Below, piece by piece: positions 34,141 through 47,300 of a stretch of 64,000 nt of DNA (its first letter is position 1; each line of letters starts with the position of its first letter). The DNA comes from Acacia acuminata. Taxonomy: Eukaryota; Streptophyta; Magnoliopsida; Fabales; Fabaceae. The position numbers were made by a program, and so were the translations under genes. The stretch is taken from positions 1,302,001 through 1,366,000 of the forward strand of contig JAFJYI010000138.1 of the NCBI GenBank assembly GCA_019022655.1. The letters run 5' to 3'. Below the pieces are notes generated by a model. That model did not search any database, was not told the DNA's origin, and saw nothing but the letters and a program-made list of their open reading frames with translations.

Positions 34141-36716
34141 AACCAGAGATAATTCTGAATCAAGAAGATTATGCAAATAAGTACATTAACTATTCGAATT
34201 GGTAGATCATGGTTATCCAAAGCATAATCTTCCTAGTTATCTCCTGATCAAGAGCCAAAACCACTTTCTCATACTCTCTTTCCACAGTATGGAAGACGAA
34301 TCATAAGCTCAATGGGTGAAAACTTAACCCAAATACCTCCAACTGGGATTTTTTCCACTGATATTTCCACTGCATTTTTTGTGTGTCCAATGCTATGGAA
34401 ACGCTTACCCAATCAAGTTCGTAGAAGGTAAAGCAGGATTTCTGAATTTTTCAAGATAACATAACATAGTACTATTTCTTTATGACACAATCCTTTTTTT
34501 TTTTTTAAATGTAGTAGTAGTGTAGTACTATTGGCTAAATTTCTTATCCTCCAGTCTAACCTTTAGTTTTCAATAAGTTCCCATTTTTTCTAATTCATTT
34601 CATTCGAATTAATGTAGTAGTATTCCTGGTGACGAATCAATTTTTGCAAGGAAAAAAATGACATTTAGTAAAATGTAAATTAAGATTTTTTAACTTCATG
34701 TAAAAAAAGTAATAATTTTTAACCCCTTAAGGGACTTGCCAATTTAAGATACTGTAAGTAGCGAAACAGAATAAAAATATTAAATTTTCGTTTAAATAAA
34801 CAAAACTAAATGAAAGGATTAAAATATCATTTAAATAAATAAAATGTTTAGAAAATTGTTAAAAGTGTATGTCTAGATTTAAAATTAAGTAAAATGTATC
34901 TTCAACTTGCTCCCCTTAACTATAGATGGTCATTTTTTCTTTTAAAAATATTCATAAATCCCTTACCAACCATCTTAACCTCATTAAGAATTTGTTAAAA
35001 ACATAGATCTGAATTTATATTTTGATATTCCAGCTAGATTTAATTGGGATTCTTCCGAAAAAAGGAAGCGATTTATCCAAATGCTTATCAATAATGAAGT
35101 TAATACATCATCAATATATAATATCATGTAATTTATATAAAATTATACAATATATTCATAAATTATGAATGGTTTGTATTGTAATCAAGTGTGTCAAACA
35201 GGTGAATTTAAGCAAACTTGTAAGAATAATATAAAATCGTAGTGAGAGTTTGTTTTTATTATTAAATAGATATTAATAGTATAGATTTGAATAATTTAAA
35301 TATAAAGAACAACAACAACTTGATTTAAATACATTTAAATAAAAATAATTGAAATTAAAACCATCAATATTCATAATTTATCACACTTAACAACAAAATT
35401 CTGTAAAGTTAATATATAATACCACTTAACATAATCAAATCGAAAAAAATTAAATATAGCAAGTTTAAAAGTGAGTAAACCTAATTTTGTAAGATACAAA
35501 CGTAAAAATCATAAACTTAATGTGTAAACTCGTAAGTTAAATCAAATTTGCAAATGATATGAATTTACTAACGGCTCGACTTGATTCTATAAGCTAGAAA
35601 CGTAAAAACAAAAACTCGAAAAGTCAACTCGTCGGTTTAATGACAATGATTATAATTATCAAAAGACTGGATTTCTCTGTAGTTGTCTCTATGACCAAAA
35701 AAATCTAAAATGTATTTTTTACCCAAAAAAAAAAAAAAAAATATTTCCCTCTAAAATTTAATTGGTATGAATTCAACTTTTTTTTTTTTGGAAAAAAAAA
35801 ACACGGTATAAGTTAACGGTCCATTTATTCTCGGACTACCGTCATAAATGGAATATTATGATCTTATTAGAAGGTGTTTTGTCCCAATTTATGTTTGAAG
35901 AGTAAAATAGGCAAAATTTGGTTGTACATGTTGCTTATTATATTTTGTCGATTTTAGAAAATATATTTAATTAGTCAGTAGACAATTAGTTTATCTTATT
36001 TCTATTTGCTCTGACAATTATTGTCATTAGACATTCTTTTCTTTTCCTTTTTAAGCCTTAATAGTATGATGAGAATGAATGTTAGACATTTAAGCCAATT
36101 TCAGATTGTAAATAAGCGTCAAGAGTTAAATTTGAATTTAGAGGCATAGGCTATATAATGGCCTAATTTTAAGTATTCCTTTAAAAATGATTCAAGCCTT
36201 TTGAAGACCTGGACTTAGACCTAAAAATAAATCTACATACAGACTCATGCTTTAAATCTATATTTTAGGACCAAGCTTATTTAGATAGAGTCTAACTTAA
36301 CCTAACCTATTTCCACCCACATATCCTAATTCTCAAGTTAAATAGCGTAACCAGTCTTCAAAATCTAAGGCGAATGAGAAGGATAAAGTTTTTTGCCAAA
36401 ATAATATGTGAAGTTATTTAGGGGAGAGAGAGAAGGGAGAGGGAGGCCGTTATATATATATATAATCCTTAAAATTAATAATTTTACATCATATGTGGTT
36501 TTAACCAAGCTGTCATAACAAATCCCCGGCATGATAAAGTTGAGGTTTGAGACTGTTTAGGAAAACTGTGATCATCCTAATGCTCTGCTTGAGAACAAGA
36601 GAATAGTACTTTTTTAAGCATTTTTCCCACATAAAAATAAAGCTATTCTCATATATTTACTTTAAATGTTGTAAAAGCACTTCTAAATAGTTAAAACAAA
36701 TAGGTATTTTTGGTGC
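34141..36716. other. AT-rich intergenic DNA, nothing recognisable
   Basis: Very AT-rich, with several homopolymer tracts and no open frame with protein-like composition. Probably decayed transposon DNA. Confidence 0.6.
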
Positions 36717-36725
36717 AAAAAAAAA

Positions 36726-37204
36726 GGAAAAATTACACCAGGTTCTAAGGAAAAAAAAATTATAAAAAAATCCCTTGAAATCACAAAATTACATAGAAGT
36801 CCCAAGGGACTTTTTTGATATTATTTGTATTAACAACAGGAAATGCCTATATTTACAACAACATTTGAACACCTGACCATTTACAACAGCAAAAGCCGTA
36901 TTTACAAACGAGAAAATACTCATATTTACAACAACATTTAAACACCCGGATTTTGAACGTAAAGAGGTCATTTAGAATAGAAAAATGCTAGATTTACAAT
37001 AGGAGGTGTTGTATTTACAACAAAATTTAGAATCGACTATTTATAACGAGAAAATGCTTATATTTACAACAACATTTAAAAATCTCAATTTTATTTTCAT
37101 ATAAATAATATCAAAAAAGTCCCTTGGGACTTCTGTGTAATTTAGTGATTTTAAGGGACTTTTTGTGATTATTTTTGTTCTTTGGGACCTGTGCGTCATT
37201 TTCC
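36726..37204. mobile_element. Foldback MITE with minisatellite-like core
   Basis: About 110-bp inverted arms share AGAAGTCCCAAGGGACTTTT and the terminus GGAAAAATTACACCAGG (GGAAAATGACGCACAGG in the other arm). The core repeats the words ATTTACAACAACATTTAAA at irregular spacing. Nine A residues flank each end (36717-36725 and 37205-37213), consistent with a 9-bp target duplication in a poly(A) site. Structure matches the elements at 46280 and 58859. Confidence 0.68.
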
Positions 37205-37213
37205 AAAAAAAAA

Positions 37214-38830
37214 TAGGCACTTACACACACATGTGTCATAATTACGGTTTGGTTTCTCTACTTGGCGGAACTCTCCTCATCCCTCCTTATTTCTTATATT
37301 TTGGTATCAATCAAGATTCTAAAATATATTTTTAGTATCGCTTAGTATCTAAAATATTTTTTTAAGATCCTAACATAATTTTTTAAGATCATGAAGTATT
37401 TTTTTAGTACCAAATAAGATCTTAAAATATTTTTTTAATACCCATTAGTTTCTTGAAGTATTTTTTTAGCACTAGGTCAAGATGCGGTGAAATATTTTTT
37501 CAAGATCCATCTTAAAAAAATATTTCAAAATACTTGATCGATATTAAAAGATACTTCAAGAGGGACAAGATTAATATTAATTTAAATCAATGATATAGAT
37601 TGATTGAGGAGAGAAATTAAGAGTTGAGATTTGATGGAGGGGGATGAGAAGAAGAGTGATATGGAGAGGATGCTCTCCCCATAATTACATGCAACTGATT
37701 TCCACCAAAAGAAAAACCTTTGGGACATTATATTTTGACGAAGAGAAAAGTGAAAAAAAGGGAGTGAATATTAAAAATGAAAAATTTCAAGAATGGTAAA
37801 GAAATTTACTTTTTTTTTTTAAAGTTTTCCTTTATAGTATTATTTCCCTCCTCAATTTTTTTTATAATTTATCGCTATTAATGCTTTCCCCGAAAAATAA
37901 TTAAAGAAGAGAGAAAATAATAAATTAAAGAATATGATTAAAGTGTTTTAAAAAATATATGTTATATTAAATAACTTTCTTAATCTAATTCAATTAACTA
38001 AATATGACTTATATAAAAGACAAAAAAAGGGTAAAATTTATTGAAAGCTGAATTTTATAGTTTTGCCGAAGCTTCAAAAGGAAGGCATGTTATGTGGTGG
38101 GAGGGCAATATTTCTAAAAAGAAGCAAGCAAGCAGCGTGAATACAGAAATGGGTTGAGCAGATAGAGAACATATAGAGTGGAGGACGACCTCACATGGTT
38201 TTGTCCTTACCCAAAACACAGGTTCATGCCTAATGGAATAAATGAGATGATAACCGACTTCATGTTTAGGTGATATATAAATATATTATTAAATTAAAAT
38301 CAGAGTTTTATAAATAAATAAAAAAAAAAAAAAAAAGTGTCCAAATCCCACGGGTCTATGATGTTGACGTGAGAAAGTGATTGATTGCGTTGTTGTTTTT
38401 GCTTTGGCCCTGTTTCATAATGGTTGTTTTTCAAAAAGCAAACTTGGAAATGAAAGCAACATTGGGTAACGTATCCATTTTTTATTTTATCCCACAGGGG
38501 TTGATTACGACCTAATTGTTTGTTTTTATTATTAAATTGAATTAAATCCCACACCTCACCGAAAATAATTGAGATAACATAGTCTACGGAATGGTAGTTA
38601 GAAGGAGGAGTGGGACAAACATTACCAGTTCTTCTTCCCCACTTCCGCGTTCGCTATCTGTTTTTGATTGTGACTCCTCTTCATCTTGGTGCCCCATTAA
38701 TCAACACATTCAAATTACCATGATATATATTATTATATATATCCCCATATTTATGTAATTTTACATTTTGATATGCTAATTTCCAACAAATAATACTCAT
38801 TTTTCCAATTGGCAGATTTAATATACACTA
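37214..38830. other. Intergenic, no gene seen; short tandem motif near 37.3 kb
   Basis: From about 37310 to 37560 the words AAATATTTTTTTAAGATC and TTTTTTAGTAC recur at roughly 30-40 bp spacing, a degenerate tandem array. The rest is AT-rich with no coding frame. Confidence 0.5.
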
Positions 38831-39064
38831 CTCCATCAGATCTTAAATATATGATAAAAAGTTTTTTTTAAGATATTGGAGTTTAATTAAATTACTTTAA
38901 AGTATTTATATTTATATTTTTTCCTCTAGATTAATTAGTTTGACTGATAAAATGATATTTAATTTAAGGATCCATAACATATGATATAATTAAGTAAACT
39001 TATTTAAACTTCTTTAATCTCTCCAAACAAAATGAACCATGTCTCATATTTAGGACGGAGGAAG
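38831..39064. mobile_element. Stowaway-like MITE
   Basis: Left CTCCATCAGATCTTAAATAT, right ATATTTAGGACGGAGGAAG, with TA on both borders (38829-38830 and 39065-39066). It belongs to the same family as the copies at 21319 and 21626. Confidence 0.7.
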
Positions 39065-39066
39065 TA

Positions 39067-42000
39067 TCTAACATCCAAATTCCATATTAATTAATTAATG
39101 TTATTTAGGCAGTATAATTTGTTCGACTAAAAAAATAATAATCAGATTTTGTAATATTTTATGAAATCTCTTATGAATTTTAGCAAATTTACATAAATAT
39201 CTCCATTTTCTTTTATTTTTTAATTTCATCATTTTTTGCTAAATAACATAGGAGTTTTGCGTGATTTAATTTTTATGTTCTGAAACAGCGTTATGTAAAT
39301 TTTAAAAATACATAGTCCACGGAGTTGTTCTAAAATTCAAGATGAAATTCCTTTACTTGTATTTTTGATATGTTATGTACCTATTTTAATTCTAAACCTG
39401 AATTCAATAAGGAGATATGCTTCTCTCAAACGACATCGTACTGTAATTTATTATACGTGTCCCATTTGTACTGCTATTCATTCAAGTGGCCGAGGTTTGG
39501 TCCCAACAAGAAAAGTCGTCTAAGGTTCAGATTTTAACAACAAAAAAAGACGAAGAAGAACAAACATTTTTTAATAAAAAAATTACAATGCATTTCTCAT
39601 TTCAAATGCAATATATGAATATTGCTCCGAACAATTTGAATTAAAAATATGGTGACGCAGTTCTAATAAATATAGGGGCTAAGCTAGCTATACTTTATAA
39701 GGATGTTCAATATTCCAACAACAATCACAGTGGGAATATTTTATCAAAATTTATCAAGATCAAGCAAGAAAGACGAAATGCTTTTTTCCTTATAATGATT
39801 TTAGAGTTTGAAGATGGTTTAAGGCGATTGAATTGTCATTTTCAGGAGTCATTTTCTTTCCCTCTGCCATCATCCCCCAAGTGATTTTGACGCACGCATC
39901 TGAGGCCACCATTTTCAAAGCTCTGTTTCTATTTACAGCCCAGAAAAGACAAGACAAAGAAGAGACCGTCCAGGTTCATTTCTTTGTACCTGTTCCTTAA
40001 TTAAATATTTGACGTTATTATCATTTTTCAAGGGCAAACATAAACATCATGAATTTAGGATTGTAATTAAAAAAATACATGGGATACTCTTGGGTAGGTA
40101 ATCACGCACTACCAATAGTTTATGCACATGGAAGGCTTTGACCTAACGAAATTTAATCTGAATTCATGGAGCCATTTATATAATCTTTTATTTCTTAAGG
40201 AAGACCAAGTCAACAGATCTCAGCAGAAAACGACACACCGAGAAGAATCCTCAATCCTCCAACTAATACACGTTATTACTCACCATGATGAGAGGATGAC
40301 GTATGTAAGGCAAAATGGATTTTCTTGAAGTGGTAATATTCGTGATTGTGAAGTTTTCCCAAGAATTTTATCTGCTTTTATCTTACCAAGAGACCAGACT
40401 GGGAAAAATAGACAGATTGAAGATGCAAAATGAAAAATCCAGAGTGTCGAAAAGACTTTAGAGCTGAGAATGGACGACTGGGGAGCAAAAATAGAAAGAG
40501 TTAGTATTTTAAGGGAAACATCAATTGAATTGAGCGGTGGATCTTGCGCAGAGAATTAGGGTTGGGGGAAAATGTAGAGTGAAAGTGGTGGATGAGATCA
40601 GCGTCAGGGTTTGATGATATGGGCAAATTCTAGTTTGACAAAACTGGGGAAAAAGAAGGGTGAAAGGTGTGCGTGTTTGAGATGACAAAGTATATAGGAA
40701 TGGGTGTGTGTGTGTGTGTGAGGTGGGTTTTTGAAAGTGAAAGATTTCGACAGCTTCAAACAGCGAAAATAAATAATTGCACACAGGGAAACTGCTTTAG
40801 CCTTTAAACCTTTTTTAACACATTACATGCAGGTCACTTTCAGAGACTCTGGCTTTCGTTTTTGGAAGTGTTAAAGTCAGTTCCTTGCCTGTTTGGTATT
40901 TGATGGCTTTGGGCCTCCTGGGTGGACCAGCACTGATGCTTGTCTCGCCACTTGTCCTCTTTATTCAAGCCCACTCTTCCATTTTCCCTTATCTTCCCTT
41001 TTTCTTTTTACTCTGCCACGCTCATGTCTCACTCACCTTTCACTTTATTGATTGGTAATGTGTGGTTTTTATTTCTATATGTGGGGTCCTTTAGTGTTTT
41101 TTATTTAACTGCTAACTGGATGCTGATGATGATTCCCAAAAGTGGGTTGAGCAATGAGCAGGCTGGTTTAACTATGGCCATAAGATGGCCCACTTTATCA
41201 AGGCGCATATCAGGAGTTTGAAGTTATGCCCCTGTTTTGGGGCCATTTGATACAGGGCAGAAAAGTGGTGTGAGATTTTGCCTTGAATGCCTCATCACGG
41301 GATGCTTGTTTCTCCCAGAGGAAAAGTCCCTAGTTTGGTTAGCTTACTTTTACAAGGTACTTGTATCCTATGCTTGCTCATGACACCTCTTGTGAACAGA
41401 ACAACTTTTTTACTGCTCCAACTTCATATTTCAGCCCTCTGTTTGATCTGCGGAGCAAACCCATCATCTGGTCAGTCCCTAGCTTCAGGTTATTCACTAT
41501 GTTAAATGCCTTTCAGGACTCGCCGGGCAAATACCAGAACTCAGGTGTTTTCATGCTGTTGAAGTATCTGTGCTTTTTCAGCGATCAAGCTAAGCACATT
41601 CCTGCTTTTGGGTAGTTCTGACAGGCCATTCTTCTTGCTTTCCGCTACTTAGGAGGAGCCTGGGAGGTTTAACACATTTTGATAGTCACGACCAACTACT
41701 TGTGATGCCTATCTACAGGTCTCAAAAGGGATTCACAGTGCAAATTGTTAATTCTTAAGCAATGCTTGCTCAATTGAAAAGACATCTAGTGACTGAGGCT
41801 GGGTTTTTGTAGAAAAAGAGGAATTACAGCATAGGAATCAAAGCAGAATCATCAGCATGTATTGTATCTGGCATTAAAATGGTACCTGTTCAGAATCAGT
41901 ATAGAAGGATTGCAGGTTACTGCTTCAGTGTTGAGATTGTGACACAAAGGCTTTGAGGATTCTCAATTTTGACTTTTGACAGTAACTCGGGAGGCCGAGT

Positions 42001-43947
42001 GAAGAATGAAGATTCATGCATTCTAGTGATTTTCATAAAAAAGTAGTACAAGGGAAATAGAAATTATTGAAAATCCCAAACTGAGCACGGCTAGGGCAAT
42101 GTGGAAGTTCATTTCATTTATTTATTTATTTATTTTTTTTTTTTTTTTGGGGGGGGATGTCATGCAGTTAGGAAATGGTGGGCCGACAGCCTAAACATGA
42201 ACAAGGAAAGGTACAGAACTAATGCGTTCTGCTAAGAGCTTGTGTTCTTGGGCCTTGATTGAAACCAACTCATTTCTCAATTTTTGCGCCCATACGTTGA
42301 TCAGAATCTCTCAATATTCATTTATTCTTTCCAGGAGTTGTACATTTTTGAGAAATCCATTTGTTATTCTGCATTCTTTGGAATCCATGTGACGAAGCTG
42401 GCATGGAAAAATAATAATTGTAAAACTCAGTCCGTAATTGAGAGTTGTAGGCATGGCTTATCTGGTATAGATAATAGATGTTTACCCAATAAGTCTATCC
42501 GGGACAGCTTGTAAGTTCAATCATATACCATTGCAGTTAGACAGTTGACAGTCTTATCTGAATTGGCGGGGTCTCCTAAGCGGGAAAAAATGAGTATTGG
42601 TTAGAGCTGCAGTAAGGTGAATCACATTAACATTAAATTTCATTATGATCATTTCTTTCACTATAGTAAGTCTGGGTTGCACGACAACAAAAAGATCTGA
42701 ATATTGTAGTTTGAGTAATCAGCCAACATAGTAAGACCCGAAGAGTAAACTGTGAGACTATATGTTCACAGAGTCACAGACATGATCCTCACTTCAGCCA
42801 GAGGACATTTTCCCCTGATAAAGTATAAGGGACCAAGGTAAATGTTTGATGACAGAAGGTGTGTCTTCCTACATCAAGAGGAAAAGGCACAAACATATCA
42901 TGATTATACAAGTTTTGAACAGTCCCCAATCATATTACTGAGTACTGACAAAGAGGAACAAGATATAGTAATGGCTTCAGTACAAAGAGGAGCAAGATAT
43001 CTTAATGGCTTCAGTACTGAAGGCCATAGTAGAAAGGGACTGAATATAGGAATATAAGGAGAGAAATTCCAAGCATCATCATCTCAGAACATTGGCATAT
43101 CCCATTGTGCGTCCCATCATTAATACTGTGGACCATTCATTGTCTTCTTGTTAGGGCGCATACTGAATTCCTATTTAATAAGCCTCGCTAATATGTTATT
43201 TTGATTATTATTATTATTTTTTTAATACATAGCACGTTACTCTTGTCGGCTTCACATATAATACAGAGTATAGTCTTAGGAAACCCATGTGCACCCGTTT
43301 TGAGTCGGGACTCATAACGGTGGGGTTCGCTACTTAGCCATCCATGAATGAACAAGAAGGCCCTGGTGTTAAAGTCTTGATGATTAAAGATCAAAATTTT
43401 TTTGGAAACCCATAATGGTCGAACGAGATTCAATCATTTATAATCCGTGAATTAAGCTGGGCTTGCTCCACTCGTAAAGGATGTGAATAATATACACGTG
43501 ACCTGGTGATAATAATACAGTGTAAATATTCTCGAAGTAGCATATTAAAAAGGGAAAAAGAAGCTGGGAACTTAAGACGAGCAGACGATATCTGGGGAAT
43601 CAAGCTAAGCCAGAATAGGTGGATCTTGGGGAAGTGGATTTATGACATCGATATTGATGAATGATTAAAGGCTGGAACATTTTGATACAAAAAGATATTA
43701 CTATATCATTTTCTTTTTGGGGGAGAGAATATTATAATTAATTGAATGATTTCACAACTGTGAGTGAGAAAGATAGAAGGGTACAGAAGACAGGTATGGC
43801 CAGAGTAGATGATCACATGGGACTCTTCTGATAGTGTTCTAACATCACATGGAAGTCTGCTCAACAACCAACACTCACACTCACTCATATCCCATTTCAC
43901 TCTCCTTTTTTTCTTTCTTCCTCCCTCTCCTCACCCCATCAAACACT
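39067..43947. other. Gene-free 4.9 kb; 40.8-43.2 kb is less AT-rich
   Basis: I find no protein gene. 40.8-43.2 kb has the base composition of transcribed non-coding or decayed genic DNA, with poly(T)/poly(G) at 42130-42157 and (TG)n at 40705-40720. I looked for common plant microRNA sequences from memory and saw none. It could host a long non-coding RNA or be relic DNA. Confidence 0.45.
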
Positions 43948-44249
43948 GGGCTTGTTTGGAATCAACGTTAGGAGCGTTTGCGGTAGAGTTAATGGGCTTT
44001 GGAGAAAACGTTCAATGTGGTGTGTTTGAGTTAGACGTTAAGTTCACTAGATTTAAAGCTCCTAACGCTCAAAAGACCCGTTAAGGAAAAAGCTCTAGAA
44101 CCCAGCTTTTTGATGTGGGTTCCGCCACTTCTACCACCATCAATCCAAACACAAATTATTATCTATAACCTAACTTTTTTCCTACCGAACTTTTTTTAAA
44201 GTCAGATAACTTTTAAGCCACCGCTCCTACCACAAACTCAAATAGGTCC
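43948..44249. mobile_element. Tourist-like MITE
   Basis: Left GGGCTTGTTTGGAATCAACG; right end, read inward, GGACCTATTTGAGTTTGTGG. Further in, TAGGAGCG occurs on both arms in inverted order. ACT is present on both sides (43945-43947 and 44250-44252). Length 302 bp. Confidence 0.55.
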
Positions 44250-45578
44250 ACTATTTTTCTTATCATCCTTCATGCAAAAAATTGAGCCTTCAAGACCAAC
44301 CTATGTTAGTTTTGATAAGAAAGGTTTTGGCCACTTAAATGTAAAGCCTCTAGTTTAAATTATGAATACAAAATAGTCGAGAGTCAACTTCAATTGACCC
44401 GATAGTGCTCAAACATGATAAGGTAGTCATGTAAAAAAACCGAATTGCTTTAAAAGATCAGAAGATGAAAACAATCAAGTTAATTCAAAACAAACAAAAA
44501 TATTTATGTGCAACAAAATTTCCACCACAAGACAGAATTACCAATCCAGGACACATATATTTGTCAAAAAAAAAAGAAAAAGAAATGTATATATTGCACA
44601 AACTTTTAAGTGTAAAGAATGTGTGTGTGTGTTTTCATTTAATACAGCTGCTTCCAAAACTTGTACAGTTACAAGTTATTCCTCTGAGATGAGTCAGAGC
44701 AGAAAGTTTTGAAGAATGAGCAAAGCTCTTATCATGGAAGCTTCAACGTTCTTCATGGGACTGTGAAGGGACAGGTTCAATGGTAGTGTACTCGACTGTA
44801 AAGTTTTATAGAAAAAAAAAAAAAAAAAAGGCATTTGGAAACAGATTTTTTCAAAACCGTGATTCACATGCATCATCTAAAAGCAAAAGGGCAAAATGAT
44901 CGGTATGCATTAAAGTAGGTTCAGAACTGATGTTATATGTTCATCTCATTTTTCTCTGTACAAGTGGACCCCAATATTGGATAACCAACTTTAAAAGAAA
45001 TTGGAGGGCCCCACTGCTCTAATCAATAGGCCTTATTAACCAGCTCAAATATAAATCTATTCTCTTCATTTTGAACTCCCACCGACACGATCTCTCCGAT
45101 CCCAAACCACACCCACAAGCTTTCTTTATTTTGTGGGTCTAACACGATCTACTATTAAAATATTAACCGAAACACCGGTAAATATAATAATAGTAGTAGG
45201 AAGAAAAAGTGTTATAGTTCTTTTTTTCTTTTCAAAAAAATTAACGGGAAAAGAAAAATCTGGCCCACCCCCACGAACCCTCCATGAAGATACAGGACGC
45301 TTGCTTTCACACTATGCAATCATGTCGTTTACATTTTAGGCAAAATGGTCAAAAATGGCTTCCCAAGTGACACTTTAAAAATTATACCACTATCAGTTTA
45401 TTAGCAGTAAATTTTTATGGCAATATAGTAACCACCCAGGCCATTTTTTTATGCTAAAACATTAGATTTCCCTCTAACAACTGTACCGCACAAGGAAATG
45501 AGTGTACGCACACAATAGAAGCAACATGCTCATAGTTTGACTATAGAACCCTTAAACGCGGCATCAATGGAGGCGGAA

Positions 45579-45644
45579 ACGTTGTTTTCTTCGGTTTCTC
45601 ATTCATGGTCTACGTTGTTTTCTTCGGTTTCTCATTCGTGGTCT
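45579..45644. repeat. 33-bp tandem duplication
   Basis: ACGTTGTTTTCTTCGGTTTC plus 13 more bases is repeated head to tail at 45579-45611 and 45612-45644 with one mismatch (CATGG versus CGTGG). The unit is a multiple of three. Confidence 0.9.
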
Positions 45645-46074
45645 ATCCCACAGACGAGCTGGTTGACTTTCGCAGCTCGGAATCCCACAATAACAAACCA
45701 CGGGGTTCAAGTTCAACTCTGAAACTAAAAGCCAAACCAAAAGTAACAACCTGAATTGGCTGTTTTTGTAATGTCGAAAGTGCTTCTTTTGACGTTACTG
45801 CTTGACAACAATTTGTGAGACGGGCATTGAATACATCAACAGAACAGTGATTGTTCCTATTTAATGCCGAAGCGAGATCACGCAAGAAGTTAATTCATAT
45901 TTTTCGGAGAAGTATTCCATCTCTGACTTGTCAGGTATTAATATATTACCATTAGTGAGTGAGAAACAGAGGTTTCCAGGAAATTATAAATCTTTGCGGT
46001 GATTCACAGCGCGTAATGCAACAGACAAGAAGAATTTTGCCGTGTGGTGATGATATGCAGTTTGGTTGTATCTA

Positions 46075-46188
46075 GTTGTCACTCGGACAGATTTTTTTAG
46101 AAAAATAAGATTAAATTCCTTGTGTGTGTGGGTTGTCACTCGGACAGATTGATTTAGAAATATAAGATTAAATTCCTAGTGTGTGTGG
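46075..46188. repeat. 57-bp tandem duplication
   Basis: GTTGTCACTCGGACAGATT through TGTGTGTGG occurs at 46075-46131 and 46132-46188 with a few mismatches. Confidence 0.88.
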
Positions 46189-46279
46189 GCTGCTTACTAT
46201 GATCACCACAAGTTTAAAGAAAGGCTCATCCCAAAAAATTAACCTATTAAGAAGAAGAATCCTTGACTTATAAACTATA

Positions 46280-46606
46280 GGGAAAATGCATTTAAGAGCC
46301 TTTTTATAGAAAAAATCCTAAAAAAGGTCAAAGGATCTTTTCTGGTATAAATTTATTAAAATTTAATAACTAAATCAGCCACATTAACAACAAAATCAAT
46401 ACCCGTTAACAACTAAATCAGTCGCATTAATAACAATATTTTAATGACTAAATCAGTCATATTAACAACAATATCAGTCCCATTAACAACTCACATAGAT
46501 TCTAAAAATCCCAGAAAAGACCTTTGATTTTTTCTTGAGATTTTCAGAATCTTAAGCCTTTTTTAGAATTTTTTTCTGTAAAAAGGATCCTTAAATACAT
46601 TTTCCT
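46280..46606. mobile_element. Foldback MITE with perfect 9-bp target duplication and repeated core
   Basis: Arms: GGGAAAATGCATTTAAGAGC at the left against AGGAAAATGTATTTAAGGAT (reverse complement of the right). The core repeats GTTAACAACTAAATCAGTC-like words about every 25-30 bp. TAAACTATA flanks both ends (46271-46279 and 46607-46615) exactly. The 9-bp duplication points to a Mutator-like element. Confidence 0.78.
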
Positions 46607-46615
46607 TAAACTATA

Positions 46616-47300
46616 TTGCCACTACATTTTATTTGGTCTTCTGCCCTTCAAAACTCTTTGTGGTGGGGAGCCTTTTTTATGAACATCGGGCTCTTAACAG
46701 AGCATCAATGTGTTGATCACAAGGTTAAAGAGAGAGTCCATCCAAGATGCTAGTCTGAGACAGCCCCTTAATTTATACTGGAGCTTATGGACAAATAACA
46801 CCTACGTGGCCATCAGACATTGGTGAATGAGGCCAGGCTGTTCGTCCCATATGCCTATCAGCCAATCAGAGTTGGAGATACACGCGAGTAAAAGAGGCTT
46901 GATTGCATCTGATCATTGTTTACTTCACGTAAAAAATCGTATTCTTAAACTGGTTCTTCACTTGGAGCTCTCTGCTTTATTAATACCTTGCTTAAGCCTG
47001 TCAAAGTGGCTCTCTCTCCCTTCCTCCCTCCCTCTCTCTCTCTCGGCCTCCAACTCTTAACAAGACTCAAACTATGAGCTCCGCTGATATCCAAAATTCA
47101 GTTTGAATTTCCGGTTCGGGTTAGATTCAGAATTCAGTGGAAATTTTCCGATCAAATGGCTCTCCGCAAATTCATGATGATGAGGAAGCCCAGATAAGCT
47201 CCCATAGGCGAAACCTTGCTTCTGTTCCCAAGATCTTCGTCTGGGATCTAACTGTCTCCATTGATTTCTTCTTCCAACTTGAAATCCGAGGAAAAGTGTG
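46616..47300 (+). promoter_or_regulatory. Promoter and 5' leader region of the CSLC4-type gene
   Basis: Directly upstream of ATG 47301. It includes a pyrimidine-rich tract at about 47010-47045, typical of plant leaders. TTTATTAAT at about 46976 is a weak TATA candidate. The foldback MITE ends about 690 bp before the start codon. Confidence 0.4.

Larger units (their letters stand above)
44250..46279. other. Intergenic with two tandem duplications, no gene seen
   Basis: Contains a 33-bp and a 57-bp tandem duplication (listed separately). Frames across 45.5-45.9 kb on both strands are short and match no family I know. Confidence 0.5.

Noticed and set aside
40521..40784. 87-codon minus-strand frame rich in Thr, Pro and Phe
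   Set aside because: Low-complexity product of a (TG)n-containing stretch with no domain resemblance.
41800..41900. Possible microRNA sequence (GCAGAATCATCAGCATG resembles miR172-star)
   Set aside because: Only loosely similar and I see no complementary arm nearby to form a precursor hairpin.
45537..45885. Frames over the 33-bp tandem duplication
   Set aside because: Short, no family resemblance, and the repeat itself explains the open frame.
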